The position numbers and the translations under genes were made by a program. From an uncultured Roseburia sp. (GTDB lineage: Bacteria > Bacillota_A > Clostridia > Lachnospirales > Lachnospiraceae), in contig CAAEAE010000112.1 of NCBI GenBank assembly GCA_900753715.1, positions 14,578-78,577 on the forward strand: a stretch of 64,000 nt of DNA, given 5' to 3'. Shown here piece by piece: positions 20,047 through 29,327 of the stretch (within the stretch, counting starts at the first letter, position 1; the number at the start of each line of letters is the position of its first letter). Below the pieces are notes generated by a model. It was not told the DNA's origin and ran no database searches. It saw only the letters and a program-made list of their open reading frames with translations.

Positions 20047-20075
20047 TTGCAGTCTCGGAATAAAAAGGATATAAT
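20047..20075 (+). promoter_or_regulatory. Sigma-A promoter of the GH43/GH127 operon
   Basis: TTGCAG (20047-20052), 17-base spacer, TATAAT (20070-20075). Directly downstream lies the inverted repeat TAATAAA (20077-20083) / TTTATTA (20095-20101) with an 11-base gap, well placed to be a repressor operator near the transcription start. Confidence 0.65.
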
Positions 20076-20138
20076 TTAATAAAATATAAAATAGTTTATT
20101 ATTGATTAAATTACTTCTGAAAAGGCGGGGGAAATGAG

Positions 20139-21590
20139 ATGAAAAAAGGGGGCTTCCATACTGGAACACCAGTGCATGACCCGGCGGTTTTTGTAGACAA
20201 AGACGGAAAATATTATATTTTTGGAACGCATATGTCGGCGGCAGTTTCGACCGACCTGCGCTACTGGAACTGTTTTGCAGAGGGGGTAACGGAGGAGAAT
20301 CCGCTGTTTACCAACCTGTTTGATGAAAAAAAAGAAGCGTTTGCCTTCTGCGGCAAATTTGACGGAAAAGATTATGCGGTCTGGGCGCCGGATGTGTCCT
20401 ATAATCCGGTGATGGGAAAATATGTGATGTATTTTTGTACCTCCGGTTCCTATGTAAAATCAAGTATCTGTATGGCAGTGGCGGATGAGGCGAAGGGACC
20501 TTACACCTACGTGGGTGCAATCCTTCATTCCGGCTTTGATGCACAGACTGTTGAAAAAACAAATGTAGAGGACGTATTGGGAGAGGGAGCGGATATTTCC
20601 CGCTACTTAAAAAAGAACGGGCATTACAATAACCTGGCGTGGCCGAACTGTATCGACCCAAATACGGTCAAAGACCGTGAAGGACGGCTCTGGCTGGTAT
20701 ACGGTTCGTGGTCCGGCGGAATCTTTCTTATTGAGTTGGACGTGGAGACCGGACTTCCGATTCATCCGAAGCAGGATGTGAAGAATCAGGTAGACCCGTA
20801 TTTTGGGAAAAAGCTTTTGGGCGGCGGACATAAGTCGATTGAGGGACCGTATATTCTGTACGACCCACAGGCAGATTATTACTATCTGTTTGTATCGTTT
20901 GGATGGCTGGCGCGTGACGGCGGTTATCAGATTCGTCTGTTCCGCTCCAAAAAGGTGGATGGACCGTATGTGGATATGGACGGACGCACATTTCGCAGAG
21001 TCAATCACCATGACCCATATGGCTTAAAATTAATTGGAAATTATATTTTCCCAAGTCTTGAGTGCGGTTATAAATCGCCGGGACATAACTCGGCGTTTAT
21101 GGACCAGGATGGAAAAATTTACATGGTTTACCATCAGAGGTTTGACATGGACACCGAGATGCACGAGCCGAGGGTACACCAGTTGTTCCGCACGAGAAAC
21201 GGGTGGCTTACGGCGGCACCGTTTGCAACCGAGGGCGAGATGCTTTGCCCGAAGTCTTATCATGAATCGGAAATCTGCGGAACGTATTATGTAGTGGAAC
21301 ATGGACTTGATATTTCCAATGAGATTCATAAGCCCGTCAAAGCGGAATTTATGATGAATGGGGAAATCTTAAAATACCGCGATCAGAGCGCAGAGAGCGT
21401 TTCAAAGGAAACTTATGCAAAACCAATCGGAAGTTTTACCCTGAGTGATGAGAGCTGTATCACCTTAAATATCGGCGAAAACAGCTATGAGGGGGTCATT
21501 GTCCAGCTTAACGATGAGGCGGGCAATCCGACCATGTGCATTACCGGCGTAGGTGCCAATCAGAGTGCCTGGGCAGTGCGTTATTTATAA
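20139..21590 (+). CDS. Glycoside hydrolase family 43, endo-arabinanase-like
   Basis: 483 residues, no signal peptide. Catalytic trio: base Asp14 (HDPAVF), Asp173 (CIDPNTV), acid Glu235 (SIEGPYI). GHNSAF near residue 318 supplies the His that binds the central calcium in arabinanases. A C-terminal beta domain (~390-483) is of the type appended to bacterial GH43 arabinanases. Likely activity is cutting alpha-1,5-L-arabinan chains, here inside the cell on imported oligosaccharides. GGCGGGGG sits before the chosen ATG. It is the first gene of the operon facing the ArsR-type regulator; GH127 follows after 20 bp. Confidence 0.87.
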   Translation: MKKGGFHTGTPVHDPAVFVDKDGKYYIFGTHMSAAVSTDLRYWNCFAEGVTEENPLFTNLFDEKKEAFAFCGKFDGKDYAVWAPDVSYNPVMGKYVMYFCTSGSYVKSSICMAVADEAKGPYTYVGAILHSGFDAQTVEKTNVEDVLGEGADISRYLKKNGHYNNLAWPNCIDPNTVKDREGRLWLVYGSWSGGIFLIELDVETGLPIHPKQDVKNQVDPYFGKKLLGGGHKSIEGPYILYDPQADYYYLFVSFGWLARDGGYQIRLFRSKKVDGPYVDMDGRTFRRVNHHDPYGLKLIGNYIFPSLECGYKSPGHNSAFMDQDGKIYMVYHQRFDMDTEMHEPRVHQLFRTRNGWLTAAPFATEGEMLCPKSYHESEICGTYYVVEHGLDISNEIHKPVKAEFMMNGEILKYRDQSAESVSKETYAKPIGSFTLSDESCITLNIGENSYEGVIVQLNDEAGNPTMCITGVGANQSAWAVRYL

Positions 21591-21610
21591 GAAAATGACA
21601 GGAGAAGGAT

Positions 21611-23566
21611 ATGAGAAAAGAAAGATTAAAAAGTGTTTCATTAAACGATGTGCGGATTGAGGATGCTTTCTGGAGCAAGTACACGAAGCTGGTGACAAAG
21701 GAAATCATTCCGTACCAGTGGCGTGCATTAAACGATGAGGTGGCGGATGCCGAGGCAAGCCACTGCATCGAGAACTTTAAGGTGGCAGCGGGACTCTCCG
21801 ACGGAACCTTCCACGGCTTTGTATTTCAGGACAGCGACCTCGCAAAGTGGTTGGAAGCGGTGGCATATTCGCTTTCCTATGAAAAAAATGAGGCACTCGA
21901 GGCGCTTGCAGATGAGGCAATCGAGCTTGTGAGCAAGGCACAGGAGGAAAACGGATACCTTGATACCTATTTTTCGATTTTAGAGCCGGGAAAACAGTTC
22001 TGCAACTTAAAAGAGGGGCATGAGCTTTACACCGCAGGACATTTCATGGAGGCAGCAGTTGCCTACTATAAAGTAACCGGCAAGGATAAGCTGCTAAAAA
22101 TCATGGAAAAAAATGCGGATTTAATCTGCGAAGTGTTCCATACACCGGAGTATGCAAATGCCGTGCCGGGACACGAGGAAGTGGAACTTGCACTTGTGAA
22201 AATGGCGGAGGCCACCGGAAAAGAGCAGTATTTGCAGATGGCAAAGGATTTTATCGACCGCAGGGGAACGGAACCAAACTATCTGTTTCATGAGCATGAG
22301 AAAAAGACGTTTGTTGATGTGTGGCATGTTCAGGATCCCTATGAGACGCGTTACGGGCAGGCACATCTGCCGGTCAGGGAGCAGACGACGGCAGAGGGAC
22401 ACGCGGTGCGCGCAGTTTATCTATACTGCGGCATGGCGGATATCGCAGGCATTTATCAGGACGAGGAACTGTTAGCGGCATGCGAACGCCTTTATGACAA
22501 TATCGTAGAAAAACGGATGTATTTAACCGGAGGAATCGGAAGCTCCGGAACGTTAGAGCGCTTTACTACCGATTATGACCTGCCGAATGATACGAACTAT
22601 TCCGAGAGCTGCGCTTCCATCGGATTGGCATTATTCTGCCGCCGGATGGCACAGATTACCGGGGATGCAAAATACATAGAGACGATGGAGCTTGCGCTGA
22701 TGAATACGGTGCTTGCCGGAATCGCAATGGATGGAAAAAGCTTCTTTTATGTAAACCCGCTTGAGGTTTGGCCGGCAAACTGTATTCCAAAGACCGACAA
22801 AAACCATATCAAACCGGTGCGTCAGAAGTGGTTTGGCTGTGCGTGCTGCCCGCCGAACATTGCAAGAACACTGGCATCCCTTGGCGAATACATCTATTTT
22901 ACGGGGGAAGATGGACTCTGGGTGAACCTGTTTGCAGGCGGAACATTGCATACGACACTTTCCGGCAGAACACTGCGACTTGAGACGAAGACAAGATTTC
23001 CGTTTGAGGGAAAGGTAACGTTTCAGTTTGAGGAAGAAAAAAATGCGGGTGCAGAGGGCAGGGAAGAGACCCTTCATATCAGAATCCCTTCCTATGCAAA
23101 AAATGTAAAGATCACCATGGATGGCACAGAGCAAAACGTATCGGCAGAGTGCGGTTACACATCTCTTACCGCGGACTGGAAAAATCAGACGGTGGAGCTT
23201 ACGTTTGAGATGCCGGCACACTTTGTCTATGCAAATCCGGCAGTGCGTGCGGATGTCGGCAAGGCTGCCATTGTGAAGGGACCGCTCGTGTACTGCATGG
23301 AGCAGCAGGATAATGACGAGAATCTTGCCGCATTTTTTGTGGATACGGCGGCACCGCTTGAGGAGACCTGGTGCGAAGACTTACTCGGCGGTGTGACAAA
23401 GATTACGGCGCATGGCGTGCGGGTAAAGACGGACGACTGGAAGCCCGGACGGCTTTATGGCGCAGTTCCGGTGGGCTTTGAGGATGCCACATTAACGCTC
23501 GTGCCGTACTGTAACTGGGGAAACCGCGTGCCGGGTGAAATGGCAGTCTGGATGAAGATGCGCTAA
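21611..23566 (+). CDS. Beta-L-arabinofuranosidase, GH127
   Basis: 651 residues of the GH127 fold: alpha/alpha-barrel then beta-sandwich. Zinc site and nucleophile residues are visible: Glu332 and Cys334 in ESCASIG, and Cys412/Cys413 in CACCPPN. These fit the Glu-Cys-Cys-Cys arrangement known from HypBA1, where a Cys attacks the sugar. It would release beta-L-arabinofuranose, for example from plant extensin-type or arabinan side chains. It is cytoplasmic and follows the GH43 gene. RBS is AGGAGAAGG. The enzyme broadens the operon from alpha- to beta-linked arabinose. Confidence 0.9.
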   Translation: MRKERLKSVSLNDVRIEDAFWSKYTKLVTKEIIPYQWRALNDEVADAEASHCIENFKVAAGLSDGTFHGFVFQDSDLAKWLEAVAYSLSYEKNEALEALADEAIELVSKAQEENGYLDTYFSILEPGKQFCNLKEGHELYTAGHFMEAAVAYYKVTGKDKLLKIMEKNADLICEVFHTPEYANAVPGHEEVELALVKMAEATGKEQYLQMAKDFIDRRGTEPNYLFHEHEKKTFVDVWHVQDPYETRYGQAHLPVREQTTAEGHAVRAVYLYCGMADIAGIYQDEELLAACERLYDNIVEKRMYLTGGIGSSGTLERFTTDYDLPNDTNYSESCASIGLALFCRRMAQITGDAKYIETMELALMNTVLAGIAMDGKSFFYVNPLEVWPANCIPKTDKNHIKPVRQKWFGCACCPPNIARTLASLGEYIYFTGEDGLWVNLFAGGTLHTTLSGRTLRLETKTRFPFEGKVTFQFEEEKNAGAEGREETLHIRIPSYAKNVKITMDGTEQNVSAECGYTSLTADWKNQTVELTFEMPAHFVYANPAVRADVGKAAIVKGPLVYCMEQQDNDENLAAFFVDTAAPLEETWCEDLLGGVTKITAHGVRVKTDDWKPGRLYGAVPVGFEDATLTLVPYCNWGNRVPGEMAVWMKMR

Positions 23567-23570
23567 AAGA

Positions 23571-23599
23571 TTGACAAGCGTCCTTTTGGTGGTTATAAT
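23571..23599 (+). promoter_or_regulatory. Consensus sigma-A promoter of the XRE regulator
   Basis: TTGACA (23571-23576), 17-base spacer, TATAAT (23594-23599); a near-perfect promoter that starts four bases after the GH127 stop. Confidence 0.85.
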
Positions 23600-23603
23600 C
23601 AGA

Positions 23604-23623
23604 ATGACAAGAAAAGTTGTCAT
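23604..23623. promoter_or_regulatory. Inverted-repeat operator at the XRE gene start
   Basis: ATGACAA (23604-23610) and TTGTCAT (23617-23623) form a perfect dyad with a six-base gap, directly over the transcription start. This suggests self-repression by the XRE protein encoded downstream (inference). Confidence 0.65.
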
Positions 23624-23640
23624 GAAACTGGAGGAAAAAG

Positions 23641-23853
23641 ATGCCATTATATAACCATCTTAAAGAATACCGGGCTAAGATTGAGGTCAATCAACAGGAA
23701 ATGGGACGGCTGGTAGGTGTTTCACGGCAGACAATCAGCCAGATTGAGCGGGGGGATTATTCCCCGTCGGTTACGCTTGCACTTAAGATTGCAAAAGTAT
23801 TTGAGGTTCCGGTTGAGGATATTTTCTGGTATGAGGAGGACGCAGATGAGTAA
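23641..23853 (+). CDS. Small XRE-family transcriptional regulator
   Basis: 70 residues, almost entirely one helix-turn-helix (NQQEMGRLVGVSRQTISQIE, about 17-36) followed by SPSVTLALKIAKVFEVPVED. This is the minimal one-domain type commonly paired with a membrane protein gene. ATG 23641 follows CTGGAGG. Its stop overlaps the start of the membrane protein gene by eight bases, indicating coupling. Confidence 0.92.
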   Translation: MPLYNHLKEYRAKIEVNQQEMGRLVGVSRQTISQIERGDYSPSVTLALKIAKVFEVPVEDIFWYEEDADE

Positions 23854-24649
23854 GAAAGCAAATCAGAACAGGAGAGAGGACAAAAAAGCCTTTAAAAAAT
23901 TTATGGTCATTCTGGTTGTTTGCTTTGTCCTGGGAGGAATCAGCGGATTTTTCAGTGCCCTTTTAGCGGAGAATGGGGCGGCACGCCCGATTGGGAATGT
24001 GCTGATAGACATCCTGACGGTGATTTCACCGTTTGCCAATATTGTGATTGCAACCGTACTCTGGATTGTCTGTGCGGCGGTATTTAAGCAGTGCAAAAAG
24101 CAGCTTGAAGGATGGACAGAAGAAGATGAGGAGACATTTAACAGGGTGGATCTCAGACTCAGCTACCTGATGTGGATGCTCTCAGTAGCGATGATTCTCA
24201 ATTATTTCTTTATCGGAGCGGGAATCTATTGTATGGAAAGGGCACCAATCGGAAAAACGTCGGCGATTTTGTATACCATTCTGCTGGTCGGAGGGGTATT
24301 TTACAGCCTTGCGGTTATCGCTTCCTATCAGAGGAGAATCGTCAATCTAGAGAAGGAGTTAAACCCGGAGAAACAGGGAAGCGTTTACGATACGAATTTT
24401 CAGAAGCAGTGGATGGAAAGCTGCGATGAGGCAGAGCGCATGGGAATCTATAAATGTGCCTATTATTCGTACCGGACAACCCAGATGGCATGCCTTGTGC
24501 TGTTTTTAGTCTGTCTGTTTGGAATGTTTTTGTTTGACTTCGGTTTGATGCCACTAACCATGGTAATCATTATATGGGGAATTTCCGCATGCAGTTATTT
24601 TCACAGTGCCATCCGCATTGCAAAGCATCCGGAGGAGCTGACGCGGTAA
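23846..24649 (+). CDS. DUF3169-type multi-spanning membrane protein
   Basis: 267 residues from ATG 23846, inside the end of the XRE gene. A Lys/Arg-rich start (MSKKANQNRREDKKAFKKF) precedes about six membrane spans arranged as one, two close, two, then a closing pair. The pattern and the partner XRE gene fit the DUF3169 family, whose role is unknown. The pair may sense a membrane stress or peptide (inference only). Confidence 0.75.
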   Translation: MSKKANQNRREDKKAFKKFMVILVVCFVLGGISGFFSALLAENGAARPIGNVLIDILTVISPFANIVIATVLWIVCAAVFKQCKKQLEGWTEEDEETFNRVDLRLSYLMWMLSVAMILNYFFIGAGIYCMERAPIGKTSAILYTILLVGGVFYSLAVIASYQRRIVNLEKELNPEKQGSVYDTNFQKQWMESCDEAERMGIYKCAYYSYRTTQMACLVLFLVCLFGMFLFDFGLMPLTMVIIIWGISACSYFHSAIRIAKHPEELTR

Positions 24650-24688
24650 AAACAAACCTGATTTTATAATTTTGGTAAAGAATACCTA

Positions 24689-24717
24689 TTGCAAAAACTA
24701 AAAAGTTATAGTATGAT
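24689..24717 (+). promoter_or_regulatory. Promoter upstream of the ZTP riboswitch
   Basis: TTGCAA (24689-24694), 17-base spacer, TATGAT (24712-24717), a few bases before the aptamer. Confidence 0.5.
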
Positions 24718-24723
24718 GACCAT

Positions 24724-24818
24724 GTTATATGACTGACGGATAAGTGGAATTACCACATGAAGTATAACGTACAAAAGCCGACCGTCTGGGCACAGGAACC
24801 CGGATTATCGGCTTTTTT
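24724..24818 (+). ncRNA. ZTP/ZMP riboswitch (pfl motif) with terminator
   Basis: P1 is GTTATAT (24724-24730) with GTATAAC (24762-24768). Between them lie TGACTGACGG and a small stem GTGG...CCAC (24744-24756), matching the pfl-motif core. The conserved GCCGACCGTCTGGGCA follows at 24777-24792. AAAGCCGA (24774-24781) pairs with TCGGCTTT (24808-24815), ending in a T run, so the expression platform is a terminator. The pfl motif senses ZTP/ZMP, the alarmone of 10-formyl-THF shortage, and is known upstream of pfl genes. Here it would raise PFL and thereby formate for purine synthesis. Confidence 0.85.
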
Positions 24819-24846
24819 GTTACCTTTTTTACTTTCGCAAAAGCCC

Positions 24847-24900
24847 TTGACAGTCTGGGGGAGATGATGGTATATTCATGGAGTTAGTGACAACTAACTC
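24847..24900 (+). promoter_or_regulatory. Second pflB promoter with downstream dyad
   Basis: TTGACA (24847-24852), 18-base spacer, TATATT (24871-24876) lies after the riboswitch terminator, so transcription from it bypasses ZTP control. GAGTTAGT (24881-24888) and ACTAACTC (24893-24900) form a perfect dyad at the start point, a likely operator for an unidentified repressor. Confidence 0.6.
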
Positions 24901-24942
24901 TCGTGAACAAAAATTGAGACAGAAGTGAGGAGGATAACACTG

Positions 24943-27171
24943 ATGCAAAACGAATGGAGAAACTTTAAAGGTGGTGCCTGGGAGACAGAGGTAAATGTAC
25001 GTGATTTTATCCAGAAAAACTATACCCCTTATGACGGAGATGAAAGTTTCCTTGAGGGACCGACTCAGGATACGAAAGATTTATGGGACGAAGTGTTAGA
25101 GCTTTCCAAAAAGGAACGGGAAGCAGGCGGAGTCCTTGATATGGATACAAAAATTATTTCCACGATTACTTCCCACGGACCGGGATACCTTGACAAAGAC
25201 AAGGAAAAAATCGTTGGTTTCCAGACCGACAAACCTTTTAAACGTTCCTTACAGCCTTACGGCGGTATCCGTATGGCAATGAAAGCCTGTGAGGATAACG
25301 GATATCAGGTAGATCCGGAGGTGGTAGAGTACTTTACTACACACAGAAAGACACACAATGCCGGCGTGTTTGATGCTTATACACCGGAGATGCGTGCCTG
25401 CCGTTCCGCACACATTATCACCGGACTTCCGGATGCGTATGGACGCGGACGTATTATCGGCGACTACAGAAGACCGGCACTTTACGGCGTAGACCGTCTG
25501 ATTGAGGATAAAGAAGAGCAGTTAAACAGCACACGCGTTATCATGTATTCTGATGTCATTCGTGAGCGCGAGGAGTTATCCGAGCAGATTCGTGCGCTTA
25601 AGATGTTAAAGAAATTAGCTGAGATTTACGGATGCGATATTTCAAAGCCGGCAACAAACGTAAAAGAGGCAACACAGGCATTATATTTTGCTTACCTTGC
25701 TGCTGTTAAGGAGCAGAACGGTGCGGCAATGAGCCTTGGACGTACCTCAACCTTCTTAGATATCTATGCAGAGCGTGACTTAAAAGAAGGAACCTTTACC
25801 GAGAAGGAAATCCAGGAGATAATTGACCAGTTCGTCATGAAACTGCGCTGTGTAAAATTTGCACGTACACCGGAGTATAATACCATTTTCGCCGGAGACC
25901 CGACCTGGGTAACCGAGTCTATCGCCGGAATTGGTGTAGATGGCAGACATATGGTTACGAAGATGTCGTACCGCTACCTGAATACATTAAACAACATCGG
26001 AGCTGCACCGGAGCCGAACATGACCGTTCTGTGGTCTGTAAAGCTGCCGGAGAACTTTAAGAAGTTCTGCGCAGAGATTTCCGTGAAACATTCTGCCATC
26101 CAGTATGAAAATGATGATATTATGCGCGTCGTACATGGGGATGATTACGGAATCGCCTGCTGTGTGTCTTCCATGCGTATCGGAAAAGAAATGCAGTTCT
26201 TCGGGGCAAGAGCAAACCTGGCAAAATGTCTGCTCTACGCAATCAACGGTGGTGTGGACGAGATGTCCGGCAAACAGGTAGGACCGAAATACCGCCTGAT
26301 TACTTCCGAGTACCTTGATTTTGATGAGGTGTGGGACAAATATAAGGATATGATGAAGTGGTTAGCAGGGGTTTATGTCAATGCGTTAAATATCATTCAT
26401 TACATGCACGACAAATACTGCTATGAGAAAATCCAGATGGCGCTTCATGACAAGCAGGTACGCCGCTGGTTTGCAACCGGTATTGCCGGAATGTCCGTAG
26501 TGGCAGATTCCCTTTCCGCAATCAAGTATGCGAAGGTAAAACCAATCCGCGATGAGAACGGAATTGCCATCGACTTTGAGATTGAGGGAGACTTCCCGAA
26601 ATACGGAAATGATGATGACCGCGTGGATGAGCTTGCAAAACAGGTGCTTCACGAATTTATCGGCTATATCAAAGGAAACCACACCTACCGCGGCGGAATC
26701 CAGACAACTTCCATTCTTACCATCACATCCAATGTGTCTTATGGTAAGAACACAGGTGCAACACCGGATGGAAGAAAGAGAGGAGAAGCGTTTGCTCCGG
26801 GTGCAAACCCGATGCACGGACGCGATTCCCACGGTGCAGTGGCATCTTTAGCATCCGTTGCAAAGCTTCCGTTTATGGATGCACAGGACGGTATCTCGAA
26901 TACCTTTACCATTGTGCCGGATGCACTTGGAAAGAACGATGAGAACGAGAAGAGTAACCTGGTTGCACTGCTTGACGGTTATGTGGAAAAAGGCGGACAT
27001 CATTTAAACGTCAACGTCTTAAACCGCGAGACATTATTAGATGCACAGAAGCATCCGGAGTTATATCCACAGCTTACAATCCGCGTTTCCGGATATGCGG
27101 TAAACTTTATCAAGCTGACCAAAGAGCAGCAGGATGAGGTAATTGCGCGTACATTCCATGAGAGAATGTAG
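24943..27171 (+). CDS. pflB: Pyruvate formate-lyase (formate C-acetyltransferase)
   Basis: 742 residues from ATG 24943, nine bases after GAGGAGG (24927-24933); an upstream GTG at 24925 overlaps that RBS. PFL converts pyruvate and CoA to acetyl-CoA and formate in anaerobes. Catalytic Cys406-Cys407 are in GIACCVSSM; the glycyl radical residue is Gly717 in RVSGYAV, followed by the usual NFIKLT and RTFHERM tail. Length agrees with E. coli PflB. It is followed 89 bp later by its activase gene. Expression is subject to a ZTP riboswitch plus a second promoter. Confidence 0.97.
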   Translation: MQNEWRNFKGGAWETEVNVRDFIQKNYTPYDGDESFLEGPTQDTKDLWDEVLELSKKEREAGGVLDMDTKIISTITSHGPGYLDKDKEKIVGFQTDKPFKRSLQPYGGIRMAMKACEDNGYQVDPEVVEYFTTHRKTHNAGVFDAYTPEMRACRSAHIITGLPDAYGRGRIIGDYRRPALYGVDRLIEDKEEQLNSTRVIMYSDVIREREELSEQIRALKMLKKLAEIYGCDISKPATNVKEATQALYFAYLAAVKEQNGAAMSLGRTSTFLDIYAERDLKEGTFTEKEIQEIIDQFVMKLRCVKFARTPEYNTIFAGDPTWVTESIAGIGVDGRHMVTKMSYRYLNTLNNIGAAPEPNMTVLWSVKLPENFKKFCAEISVKHSAIQYENDDIMRVVHGDDYGIACCVSSMRIGKEMQFFGARANLAKCLLYAINGGVDEMSGKQVGPKYRLITSEYLDFDEVWDKYKDMMKWLAGVYVNALNIIHYMHDKYCYEKIQMALHDKQVRRWFATGIAGMSVVADSLSAIKYAKVKPIRDENGIAIDFEIEGDFPKYGNDDDRVDELAKQVLHEFIGYIKGNHTYRGGIQTTSILTITSNVSYGKNTGATPDGRKRGEAFAPGANPMHGRDSHGAVASLASVAKLPFMDAQDGISNTFTIVPDALGKNDENEKSNLVALLDGYVEKGGHHLNVNVLNRETLLDAQKHPELYPQLTIRVSGYAVNFIKLTKEQQDEVIARTFHERM

Positions 27172-27260
27172 TGAGACGGCAGCCATAGGGATGCGATACG
27201 GATGTATAGAAGCGTGACAAGAAGCGCATTCTAAGAGAAAAGACATTTCAGGAGGCACGT

Positions 27261-28019
27261 ATGGGGAAAATTCATTCGATAGAGACATTTGGTACGGTAG
27301 ACGGACCGGGAGTACGGTTTGTCGTGTTCTTTCAGGGATGTCCCATGCGCTGCCTCTATTGTCATAATCCGGACACCTGGGTGATGGCGGACGGCAGCGA
27401 GATGCCGGCGGACGAGATTCTTGAGAAGATGGAACGCAACCGGAGTTTTTATACTACGGGCGGTCTGACTGCGACCGGTGGGGAGCCTATGATGCAGATA
27501 GAATTTCTGACGGAGCTTTTTGAAAAAGCAAAGGAGCATGGAATTCACACCTGTCTTGATACCTCTGGCATTATGTTTCCGGAGAACGAAGCAGATTTTT
27601 GTCTGAGAGAGGGAGAGACAAAAGAATCCCGCATGGCACAGATTGCGCACCTGATGGAGGTCACAGACCTTGTGATGTTGGACATCAAGCATATGGGTGA
27701 GGAGGCGCACCGCGTACTCACCGGACATTCCAATAAAAACAGTCTGGCGTTTGCAAAATATCTTGCCAAAATAGGAAAACCGGTGTGGATTCGTCATGTG
27801 GTAGTTCCTGGAATTACATTTGACGAAGAAGAATTGACAGAGCTTGGACGTTTCTTAAAGACACTTCCCAATCTGGAGAAACTGGAAGTTCTTCCGTATC
27901 ATTCTCTTGGCAAAGTAAAGTATGACAACCTTGGCATGGACTATGCGCTAAAGGACACGCCGCAGCTTACGAAGGCGGAGGCGGCAGAGGCGGAACGAAT
28001 CATTCGTGCGGCAATGTAA
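27261..28019 (+). CDS. pflA: Pyruvate formate-lyase-activating enzyme (radical SAM)
   Basis: 252 residues. The radical-SAM cluster motif CxxxCxxC is Cys27-Cys31-Cys34 in GCPMRCLYCHN. It also has the TFGTVDGPGVRFVVF start and GGEPMMQ typical of PflA. It uses SAM and a 4Fe-4S cluster to form the glycyl radical on PflB. ATG 27261 follows AGGAGG. It has no separate promoter that I can see and is probably read through from pflB. Confidence 0.96.
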   Translation: MGKIHSIETFGTVDGPGVRFVVFFQGCPMRCLYCHNPDTWVMADGSEMPADEILEKMERNRSFYTTGGLTATGGEPMMQIEFLTELFEKAKEHGIHTCLDTSGIMFPENEADFCLREGETKESRMAQIAHLMEVTDLVMLDIKHMGEEAHRVLTGHSNKNSLAFAKYLAKIGKPVWIRHVVVPGITFDEEELTELGRFLKTLPNLEKLEVLPYHSLGKVKYDNLGMDYALKDTPQLTKAEAAEAERIIRAAM

Positions 28020-28084
28020 ATCAGACATCTGCATAAACAAAATCTAATTTTTCTGAAAAAATTGTAAAAAATACACATATTTTC

Positions 28085-28112
28085 TTGCTATAATGTGAAA
28101 ATCTGGTATAAT
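28085..28112 (+). promoter_or_regulatory. Candidate promoter of hpf
   Basis: TGG-TATAAT, an extended -10 (hexamer 28107-28112), with TTGCTA (28085-28090) 16 bases upstream. Another TATAAT at 28089-28094 overlaps this -35, so tandem starts are possible. Confidence 0.5.
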
Positions 28113-28162
28113 ACAAGTATGATATATCTTGTATCAAATAAACGGCAAAGGGGTTGGACATC

Positions 28163-28693
28163 ATGAGAATTAAGATTACAGCAAGAAACATCGAATTAAC
28201 CGAGGGAATGAAAACGGCAGTTGAGAGCAAGTTATCCAAGCTGGAGAAATATTTTACTCCGGACACAGACGCTTACGTAACACTCAGTGTCGAGAAGGAA
28301 AGACAGAAGGTCGAAGTTACAATTCCAATGAAAGGCAATTATATCCGTTCCGAGCAGGTCAGCAACGATATGTATGTATCCATTGATCTTGTGGAGGAAG
28401 TACTTGAACGTCAGCTTAAGAAATACAGAACCAAGATTGTGACCAAGCAGCAGAATGCAGCATCCGTATTCAAACAGGAATTTATTGATGCGAATGACGA
28501 GGACGATGAAGAAATCAAGATTATCCGCAGCAAGAAGTTTGATATGAAGCCGATGTATCCGGAAGATGCCTGCGTACAGATGGAATTATTAGGACATGAC
28601 TTCTATGTATTTATTAATGCAGAGACAGAAGAAGTGAATGTTGTTTATAAGAGAAAAGGAAATACTTACGGTCTGATTGAGCCGGAGTGCTAA
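28163..28693 (+). CDS. hpf: Long-form ribosome hibernation-promoting factor
   Basis: 176 residues from ATG 28163, ten bases after AAAGGGG. The N-terminal HPF/RaiA domain (~1-100; MRIKITARNIELTEGM, KLEKYFT) binds the 30S A/P sites. A linker leads to the C-terminal dimerisation domain (~120-175; FDMKPMYPEDACVQMELLGH), which joins ribosomes into 100S dimers in slow growth. The two-domain length is that of long HPF in Firmicutes. A strong terminator follows. Confidence 0.95.
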   Translation: MRIKITARNIELTEGMKTAVESKLSKLEKYFTPDTDAYVTLSVEKERQKVEVTIPMKGNYIRSEQVSNDMYVSIDLVEEVLERQLKKYRTKIVTKQQNAASVFKQEFIDANDEDDEEIKIIRSKKFDMKPMYPEDACVQMELLGHDFYVFINAETEEVNVVYKRKGNTYGLIEPEC

Positions 28694-28732
28694 GAATTAG
28701 ATTGAGCCGGAATTTCATACGAAGAGAATGTA

Positions 28733-28770
28733 AAACTGCCGCAGCGGGGAATCGCTGCGGCAGTTTTTTT
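28733..28770 (+). terminator. Strong intrinsic terminator after hpf
   Basis: AAACTGCCGCAGCG (28733-28746) pairs perfectly with CGCTGCGGCAGTTT (28753-28766), followed by a T run to 28770. Confidence 0.95.
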
Positions 28771-28925
28771 GCACTAAAATACTGCATTTTCTTATTTAAT
28801 AGGAAAGCTTCAATTGAATTATCCGAAGTACGTAGAAAAAGTTGTAAAAAGAATACCTGCATATCATAATTGTAGTACGGCTTACGTGTGTCGGCTGAAT
28901 GAACGGAAAAAAGAGGAGAAGGAAA

Positions 28926-29210
28926 ATGTTAGCAAATGAAAATCAGATAAGTGCTGTATTGGGAAGCTTTCAGGAAAATATAGAATTATGGAATACGTTA
29001 AAAAGCAGGTTTTGCGTGGACGAAAAACGTGTGAATGTGTTACAGGAGATTGCAGCAGGACTTGCAATCTGGGAGAATGAAAAATTACGAAACGAAATTT
29101 ATTTATATGGAAGTATGTTAAAAGGTTCGGATCTGCTGGGAAGGCAGATTTTTTTATGGCTGTTATATATACTTGAGGAGCTTGAAACGAAGAACGAATC
29201 CATAGAATAA
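28926..29210 (+). CDS. Small protein of unknown function
   Basis: 94 residues from ATG 28926, behind GAGGAGAAGG; an in-frame ATG at 28899 lacks a good RBS. The protein is mostly alpha-helical by composition (QENIELWNTLKSRF; LQEIAAGLAIWENEKLRNEI; QIFLWLLYILEELE) and has no signal peptide. I do not recognise a family. It stands alone between the hpf terminator and ddl. The good RBS and composition support a real gene. Confidence 0.6.
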   Translation: MLANENQISAVLGSFQENIELWNTLKSRFCVDEKRVNVLQEIAAGLAIWENEKLRNEIYLYGSMLKGSDLLGRQIFLWLLYILEELETKNESIE

Positions 29211-29262
29211 CAAAGGGGAAAAGGGCTGATGCACGCAAGCTTTAGAATGTCAAAGGAATCTC

Positions 29263-29291
29263 TTGTCATTCACCAAAAAAAGGTATAAGAT
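29263..29291 (+). promoter_or_regulatory. Weak candidate promoter of ddl-murF
   Basis: TTGTCA (29263-29268), 17-base spacer, TAAGAT (29286-29291). The -10 is poor but position is suitable, 37 bases before the ddl start. Confidence 0.35.
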
Positions 29292-29327
29292 ATAGCAGAA
29301 AAGTTTTGAAATAGGAGAAATAAAACA

